A stretch of 64,000 bases of DNA from Stereocaulon alpinum. Taxonomy: Eukaryota; Ascomycota; Lecanoromycetes; Lecanorales; Stereocaulaceae. The position numbers were made by a program, and so were the translations under genes. The notes beneath the pieces are model-generated. The model was not told where the DNA came from. It searched no databases and saw only the letters and a program-made list of their open reading frames with translations. This document shows positions 56,931 through 64,000 of this stretch, piece by piece. The DNA is taken from NCBI GenBank assembly GCA_018257865.1, contig JAEUBA010000065.1, forward strand, positions 112,006-176,005. Reading direction: 5' to 3'. Every line of letters begins with the position of its first letter. Position 1 is the first letter of the stretch.

Positions 56931-59165
56931 ATGGTCGTATTTCAAGTACCAACTCAATCCCCTACCATTGCGTCCAAGATGTCTGAGAGCGAATCTTCAA
57001 CACTGGAGTCCAGCTGTTCATCAGATGAGTATGAGGACGCTGATGGCGTGGAGGAAATCGTCGGCAAGATGAAGGCCATAAACATGACTATGCAGAACTC
57101 AAGAGGTATGTAAGCTGTGTTATTTGCTTTTCACTTTGTGTCGAAGGTCCAGGCTTCCGCAACTTTCACGTCCTTTCATGCATGGAACATGCAGCCTACC
57201 GAGATCGACCCTCTTTGTTTGCTTATGCATATACATAGCGCGTCACGTATCTGTGATCTCATTCTCTAACGATTTGAAGGATTCCGACTCGCGGTACCTT
57301 CTTCAGTCAAAGCGAGGATGGCAAAGATGGCTTCATCGAACTGGGACGCAGATCGGGATTACCATAACAGCTTCCTCGCGACCGATGGCTCCAATACGAC
57401 GGACAAGGCCAATAACATTAGCCTGGAAGAAATCAAGACAACTCCACTGTTCACAGCCGACGTATTATCCAACGTCCTCAAGCGGAAGACGAATCCTAGT
57501 GCCGCGACAAGTGACATTCTGCCCCAATACGGACTGCTTGCAAAAGTCACGGGCACATTTGACGGCGAAAAGAATGAAAATGCGAAGGACCTCCTTGGCC
57601 CAGCCTCTTCGAACCTGGTGAACGCTTTCGGCGAGTCTGTTGAAGTCGAGCGTGCAAAGCCCGCGAGGAAGCCTGAGGACAACCGATTATTCGTCAATAT
57701 GAACGCGCCCTGGTCCGCTTTCATCTGCGGTTCTCAGGGCAGCGGCAAGAGCCACACTCTGTCTTGTATGCTTGAGAATGGTTTGGTCAGATCTAGGCTA
57801 GGAAAAATTCCTCATCCACTCGCTGGCATGGTTTTCCATTATGACAAATTCACCGGCTTTTCAAGCACACAAGTCTGTGAAGCAGCTTATCTCGGCTCAT
57901 GCGGTATTCCTGTAAAGGTCCTGGTATCGCCCAGCAATCTCTGGCGTATGCAGCGGGCGTACGAGAACCTACCCGGATTCCCTAAAGACGCGAAGAAGCC
58001 TGTGGTTGCGCCATTGCTCCTCCACGAAAAGCAACTCAATGTTGAGCGTATGATGAAATTGATGGCTGTCGATGAGAAAGATGGAAAGATGGCGCTTTAT
58101 ATGGAGGTAAGAGCCAAACCCCAGATGGTTGGCGGCGTAAACTCGCAAAGCTGGCATTTCAATCGAATAACAATACTGATGATTGGACAGTCGGTGTGTA
58201 GAATTCTCCGATCCATGGCGATGAAGAGCCAGAACGCATCAGGCATCAACTTTGCCGACTTGGAAAGACGGCTAGGACTCGAGAATTTCAACGATAGCCA
58301 GAATGCCATGCTGAAAGCTAGGCTGGGTCTTCTCAAGAGCTTCATGTACCTGCCAGAAATAGCGGGAGCAGGTGACGCGGAAAAGGGCGACTTCCAAGAC
58401 AATAAAAAGGGCCGAGAGAAAGAGCGGAGGTGGTATGACCAAGAGGACGATAGGCAGAGAGCTCAAATTGCGAAAACAGGAATATGGTCGTTCGAGCCAG
58501 GAAGTCTCACAATCGTCGACTTGAGCTGTCCGTTCGTCGACGAGGGCGCCGCCTGTGCTATGTTCAACATATGCCTGGCCTTATTTTTAGAAGACCGACA
58601 TGAAGCAGGGCGTATCGTTGCTCTCGACGAGGCCCATAAGGTGTGTTGACAGCCTTGTGCTCCTCGTCTTTCAATGGACCTAGCAACTCTGTCAAAGCCT
58701 TTGAATGCATGTACTGACAGCTCGTAGTTCATGACTGCAACTTCTTCAAGTTCACAATTTACCGAGAGCCTGCTTTCCGTCATTCGACAACAACGCCATC
58801 TCGCCACGCGTATAATCATCGCAACTCAAGAGCCAACGATATCTCCCGCACTATTGGACCTTAGCTCCATGACCATAGTGCATAGATTCACGTCTCCCAG
58901 CTGGCTGGCAGCCCTCAAGTCGCATTTAGCTGGTGTGTCCGTAGAAGGAGAGGCTTCAACGAGGGATGTCGGCGAAATCTTTAGGCAGATTGTCAATCTC
59001 CAAGCTGGTGAAGCATTACTCTTCTCACCCTCCGCCATGATACAGCCAGACGAGGACGCTGGTCTTCATGGTCTGAAGATGCAGAAATTGGGCCTCGGAT
59101 ATGTCAAGGTCAGGGTTCGACAAAGAATGACAGCTGATGGAGGACGGAGTATTATGGCAGCTTAG
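56931..59165 (+). CDS. HerA/FtsK-like P-loop ATPase, fungal family
   Basis: Four exons (56931-57105, 57307-58106, 58191-58640, 58728-59165) give 620 aa. The acidic Ser-rich N-terminus (SSTLESSCSSDEYEDADG) precedes a P-loop ATPase core. Walker A is GSQGSGKS (200-207, in WSAFICGSQGSGKSHTL), Walker B is RIVALDEAHK (466-475), and a sensor-like RIIIATQEPTISP follows at about 503-515. The order and the QQRHLATR block are those of HerA/FtsK/TraG-type motor ATPases. I remember related proteins in filamentous ascomycetes without known function. Intron 2 (84 nt) is a multiple of three with no stop, but removing it restores ALYMESVCRILRSM, the expected family continuity. Intron 1 (201 nt, CTTCAG acceptor) is the least certain; translation could instead start at 57318 or 57327. 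Confidence 0.82.
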
Positions 59166-59409
59166 CATGGGCGTCCATGGCGCTATCGGGATGCTTGCAA
59201 GTTTGTACGGATAGTTTCAATTTAGAGCATTTGGTTGGGCAAAGACAACGATTTTGAACTTGTGTCAAAGTTTTCACTGCCTGTCCGGCTGATTTCCGAG
59301 GCGCTAGGAAGGGACTGGCTGACAGGAGGGTACGCAGGTCCTCATTCAGGTGCTGTTGTATGCATGCTAAGGTACTAAAGACTAGAGGGTCGCCATTTCG
59401 AAGCGAAAT
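59166..59409. other. 3' flank of the ATPase gene
   Basis: Ordinary-composition DNA that ends abruptly at the border of the TpA-rich block. Confidence 0.6.
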
Positions 59410-61213
59410 TTTCATACTAAATATAGCCTAGAAGTATTCGTATCGAGTTGTATAAATCTGTATAAATCTGTATAAAATTATATATAAAGACCTGTATAGA
59501 ACTATATACTATTTCCTAAAAGGGCCTAGTCTAGTATACTAGTATATTAGTTAATTTCTAACGAAAAAACTTTCTTTCCTTAATAATTATCTCTTAGTAA
59601 GTTATATAGATCCTATATAGGCTCCCTTATATAGAGTTATATAGTAGCCTACTAGATCTATCTAAGCTTTATATAGAACTGCAGACTATTATATAGAGTA
59701 ATATAATATAACGTAGATAATAGTAAAGCTGTATAGAGTCTTTTAGTTAAGTATATCTCTATTTTAGTTCTATACTAACCTATTTCCTTTCTATATAGAC
59801 TTTTAATCTTTTATACCCTTTTTTACTAATCTATACTAATCTTAATAAATCTATACTAAACCGTAATATAATAGCCTTAGATAACGAAGAGGACGAATAA
59901 CTGCGTACGTATCTACGCGATTTCGGTATAAAGGTATACGCGGACGGTAAGACCCCGAAATTACATCGCGCTTTCCCAAAAGTTGCTGGGGAACCCCGAG
60001 TTGCCGAGCGCGCCGGTAGGGCTGATAGTAGGATGCAGCGGAATCAGTAACTTAATATTACTAACAGTATTAAATCAGCCCGATCTATAACTCTTTACTA
60101 CTAATTTGATAATATTAGTCCAGCTAGCAACTAGATATTACTATTAGTATAATATCTAACTAATTAGTATATCTATTACGCGTTCAGCTAGCTATCAGCT
60201 TAATTAGTAATATAACGCTACTAATATATAGCTACTAGTCTTCTTTTTAAGTTATTATAATTAATAAACTCTTATATAGTCTATATATATCTACTAATTA
60301 GTAGCTGTATATCTTTATATATAATTTAAGTAGGTAGTTAAAGCTAAATAAAGTCTTCTATATATATAATCCGTTTAAATTATAGCTACTACTAATAGCT
60401 CCTTTAGTATATAAAAGCTACTTTTAAGTAAAGGCTCGACTCTATAATAACCTATTATCTGCTAATACGACTATATCTTCTACTCCTTATAATTCGAGTA
60501 AATAACTAATATAGAGAGTTGCGACGTCTAGTTACTAACTTATTAGCAGTACCTTACAAAACTTTACTAGATTAGGGGCGTATATATTTCGCCCTTTTTT
60601 ATACTTATCTAATTAGTATCCGGTAGCTTAATTAGGGGGGCTCTAAGAATAGTATCTAAGTATATCCTTCTTACTATTATCCTAGCTAGTATACTATATA
60701 GTCGCTTATTATAGACGTTACTATTTCTAAGGTAGTACGTTAATATAGAGATATACTGCTGCGTATCTTAAATAGTTTAGGACGAGTACTTAAGGTTCTT
60801 AAAGCTTTATTATATATTTACAGCTGTATAGACGTAGTATATTAATATTTTAAAAATATAACCTTACTGCTCTATAAGCTTAATATACTAGATTCTTAAA
60901 ATTATAATATTAGGACCCTTTAATAGATTGCTAGCCGCTATTATAAATAGAAGTAATAATATTAGCGTCCCCAGCGTGTATAGTAGCAGAAATTCTATCT
61001 AAAGACCGAAATAGAACCTATATACTTAATACTTAAGATAATAAAGTATAGAAATAGCTTATTAAGTCTATTCTATATTAGTATACCTATTAGATATTTC
61101 TAAGTTAGTATTAACCTTTCTTAAGCTAGGAAAATATTACTACTAGATATAGCTTAGTAGTACTTAGCTATTAAAGCTTAATAAGCTATAGATATTTAAG
61201 TCGGGTTTTATAC

Positions 61214-61290
61214 TATCTAAGTAGTATCTAACTTAGGGTTTACCCTATCTAAGTATTATCTAACTTAGTTCTGCCCTATTTAAGTTAGAT
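61214..61290. repeat. Two and a half tandem 31-32-bp units in the RIP block
   Basis: Units starting TATCTAAGTA recur at 61214 and 61246, followed by a partial one at 61277. Each full unit ends near TAACTTAG...CCC. The origin is unknown. Confidence 0.7.
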
Positions 61291-61874
61291 AAATATCTGG
61301 CTAGACGTTTCTTAATAACTCCCCTTATAGTTTACGGTCTTATTGCTATTATTTTAGTAAAGTATCGCTATAAAGGCTTAATATCTAATAAATTTACTCC
61401 CTATCTTCCCCGTTAGACTCTATATACGACTCTGCGAGCTTAATAACCTCTCTACTCCTCAGCTTACTGAAGTACCTAAATATTAGTAATATATAAGGGC
61501 CGTAGACCTAATACTAAAGTAAGTAAATATTATACGCGTAAGACGCTATATAGCCTACTAACGTAATAAAGCTATAATTAAATATACTAAAGAGCGAATT
61601 AATACCGCTACGGTAATTAAAATTATAGGTTGGTTCTTTATATTAGAGGTTTTCCTTAAGACTAAAGCCTTAGCTTTAGACGCCGTAAGGGTAGTTAGTA
61701 GCAGCGTTTCCTCCGCTCTATCGACCTAGATATATCTATAGTATTATCTCTCCTCCTTTTACGGTATTATACTTAGGTTTGTGGCGTTACCTGAGAAGAA
61801 TTTGGTAGGAATTTAGCGTAGATTCGTCGCGCTACCTTAGTATTAGATTATTAATCTATTAAAGTGAATATCTA

Positions 61875-63530
61875 ATGGCGACGACAACGAGCACGACGGG
61901 CGAATAGGCCTACTAGGCTAGACGAGCGATTATACTAGGTTACGAACCTAGTAAAATAATATAAGATAGGGGGGGAGGAGAGAAGGGAGGTATTAGTAGT
62001 AAAGGTAGATAAGGAACGCGTCCTAACGCGATAATAAGGTAATAGCGATAATAGTAGAAACCTACTAAAGATCTATAAGGCCCTTAAGGTAAGGAAAGAA
62101 TTAAAGAAAGAATATAGTATATAAAGGCTATAGAATAGGCGCTACTAGAGTTTATAGAGAAGGTTTAGGGGATACTATAGGTAAATATAAATAAGACTGT
62201 ATAAGGCTTCTTTTAGAATATAGTAGAAAGGATTACGGAGTATATATAGGAGAATACTACTAAAAGATATACTGCGAAGGAGTACTGCAGCTAACTAACG
62301 CGTAAAGACTACTTAACCGGAAGGGTAAATAATAGCTAAGCGGATATAGCCTATATAGCCTAAAGGGGCTAAAACACTATCTACCTAGCTATACCTAGGG
62401 CAGAAGATATTAAGAAAGCGAAGTAGGTAATAGTTAGGATTAATAATACTAGCGAAAAGATATAGATAGCTATAATAACTCTTCCCTAACTAGTATAAAT
62501 ATTTAGGGGAGTAGGGGGAGTAGCTAGGGAGATTATTATAGTAAGGAGGATTATAGGGGGGGATATTATTCTTTAGATAGCCTTAGTAAAGGCTAGGGAG
62601 GAGTTAGAGAAGGATAATAGGTAGGTAAGGAGACTCTATAGGTTAGTAAGAGTCCTCTAGAAGATAATAATAGTAGTAATCTATAGAGTAGAAAAGATAA
62701 TAGATATAAAGGACTAATAGAGGATCTTTAAAACCCTAAGGAAAGATAATAGGAAGCTCTACTTAGAGTTAGAGATAATAAAGGCTAAATAGCCTATATT
62801 TATATTAAAGCTAAACGTACTTAGGAGGGAGAAGAGATTCTCTATATTAATAATTAAGGTCCCGAGCCTAGAGGCGGCGAACTAGCTTATTATAGAGGGG
62901 ATAGTAGTAGAGAATAGCCTCCTCTTCTATAATCGCTAGGAAAGAGAAGCCGCCCCTAAGTAGTACTTTAACTACTATAGGTATAGATATATTATTAAGG
63001 CGTATAAATACCCTACCCGCTATAGGATATACGCCTAAAACTATATAACTAATAATTACGTAGAAAGAGCTAGCAGCAAGCCTAAGTGCGTAGTATATAA
63101 AGGGGAGTACCTAGTATAGAGTAAAACCTACTTAATCTAATAGAAGGAGAATACTAAGGCTAGGTAGAGAATTAAGTATAAGCTGAAATACTTTAAAGAG
63201 ACCCTAAAGTAATACTTAGTAGGGCCTACGCTAGCGATACTAGAAAGGACTAGCCTAAAAAGGTAGTATAAAGTAATCTCTAAAGGGAAGAGGAAGGCCT
63301 TAGAGGATATAATAGATAAGCCCTAGAAAGGAACTAGGGAGGTAGTAAAGAGGGGATAACTAATAACCCTCTCTAAAGCGGAATAAGGGTAATAGCCCCT
63401 ATCTATAGAGAGGATTAGTCTAACGAATACCCTTAAGTAGACTTTAGAAGTAGTAAAGACTACTAAGACTACCTAAATATAAGAGAACGTCTAAGTAGCC
63501 CTTACCTAATAAGGAATATACCCTACCTAA
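61875..63530 (+). pseudogene. LINE ORF1 (gag-like, zinc-knuckle) relic
   Basis: It starts ATGGCGACGACAACGAGC (MATTTS). After a long acidic/basic helical region it shows, from 62964, a zinc-knuckle block in which the Cys codons TGC read TAC. Spacing and neighbours (FNYYRY, then KAYKYPTRY) fit CX2C...H...C knuckles typical of Tad-like gag proteins. A second block follows (KPKCVV with later residues mutated). Multiple in-frame TAG and TAA codons make it non-functional. Confidence 0.78.
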
Positions 63531-63559
63531 AAATACTATAGTATAATATATAGAGGAAG

Positions 63560-64000
63560 AAGGATATAGTAATAGTACTACTTCTTAAAAATAAAGATAT
63601 AAAAGATATAGATATATTAGCGATTTAAGAGCCGGTACGCAACCTAATAAATAGAACCTTATATAATATAAGTATAAGTAGGTTCCACCTAGCCTATAGG
63701 GGAGACCTAAAGGCTAGAACGTACTTCTATATAAATAAAAGGATAGATCCTAACGACTAGGGGGTAGAGTACTAGGAGGGCGACTTATACTTATTATAGA
63801 TTTAGACTAAGAGAACCTAAAATAACGCTAACGCTAAGGACGAAAACACTAAGGAGCTGATAGTAGAGAGGGTATAGGTATATAATATCTATAACCCTTT
63901 ATTAGTAAGCTATATATCAGTAGATAGCCCTACAACTATCCTAAGGCTAAAGGAGGCCTTAGAAAGCGAAGGCGAATATATTATAGTAGGGGATTTTAAC
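63560..64000 (+). pseudogene. LINE ORF2 relic, endonuclease domain (partial)
   Basis: The N-terminal exonuclease-endonuclease-phosphatase domain of LINE ORF2. DILAI-stop-EP occurs at about 63611 (the stop replaces the Gln of the QEP motif), then TYFYINKRIDPNDxG (Trp codon now TAG), NNANAKDENTKELIVERV, and finally LKEALESEGEYIIVGDFN at the window edge. In fungal elements GDFN is followed by LHH. Several stops are RIP-type. The frame continues past the right end. Confidence 0.85.

Larger units (their letters stand above)
59410..64000. other. RIP-degraded TpA-rich block
   Basis: From about 59410 the sequence becomes dominated by TA, TAG and TAT steps. CpA and TpG become scarce, while CpG, CpC and CpT remain. 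This is the footprint of repeat-induced point mutation (CpA to TpA on both strands), a premeiotic defence of Pezizomycotina that acts on duplicated DNA. No intact gene lies inside. The block contains LINE remnants at 61875-64000, a short less-mutated island at 59885-60050, and a 31-32-bp tandem repeat at 61214-61290. It continues past the window. Confidence 0.9.
61875..64000 (+). mobile_element. Tad-like LINE retrotransposon, RIP-inactivated, right-truncated by the window
   Basis: A non-LTR retroelement on the plus strand with two open-reading-frame relics, ORF1 (gag-like) and the beginning of ORF2 (endonuclease). Both are littered with TAG/TAA stops that are explained by C-to-T change in CAG and CAA codons. 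The order and motifs match the Tad1/LINE elements of filamentous fungi. The upstream limit is set at the presumed ORF1 ATG; a 5' UTR probably extends leftward. The reverse transcriptase would lie outside the window. Confidence 0.82.

Overview
The window is nuclear DNA of a filamentous ascomycete (Pezizomycotina). Genes are compact and on both strands. Introns are mostly 46-90 nt with GTRNGT-type donors. Several gene families are restricted to filamentous fungi, and the last 4.6 kb is a TpA-rich, CpA-poor block typical of repeat-induced point mutation (RIP). I cannot fix the class or genus from sequence alone.

Layout. 1-12 kb: a P-type Ca2+-ATPase of the PMC1/NCA type (minus), then a gene-poor stretch with a broken HET-domain remnant and one two-exon gene of unknown function. 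12-34.8 kb is a dense housekeeping block: Zn2Cys6 transcription factor, proline-rich conserved protein, mitochondrial ADP/ATP carrier (six exons), KRI1 ribosome-biogenesis factor (all minus), then on plus a SIP3/LAM-type BAR-PH-GRAM-VASt protein divergent from KRI1, a DUF4451 (Meu26-like) protein, a single-pass membrane protein with a DUF4097-like beta-repeat region, and a TPR-J-domain co-chaperone (DNAJC7/Tpr2 type) with a GC-AG intron. 35-41.6 kb is gene-poor apart from three related, unrecognised minus-strand genes, each with three exons and sharing a TrpPro...ArgTrpAlaAsp core. 43.8-59.2 kb: AIG2-like protein, a terminal-inverted-repeat element, SCO1 copper chaperone, a large coiled-coil protein without a visible start codon, an acidic/Ser-rich hypothetical, YAE1, a stand-alone MIT-domain protein, and a HerA/FtsK-like ATPase with its own 5' exon. 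59.4-64 kb: RIP-degraded DNA containing ORF1 and the start of ORF2 of a Tad-like LINE that runs off the right edge.

There is no gene cluster acting in one pathway. AAC and SCO1 serve mitochondrial energy metabolism, KRI1 and YAE1 serve ribosome biogenesis and Fe-S delivery to the ribosome-recycling ATPase Rli1, and PMC1 and SIP3/LAM serve ion and sterol homeostasis at internal membranes. The least explained items are the three-copy family at 35-41.6 kb, the 55-bp dispersed inverted repeat pair (45.4 and 56.1 kb) and the orphan ATPase beside the RIP block. Exon joins were chosen by reading frame, splice-site consensus and remembered family alignments; no transcript evidence was available.
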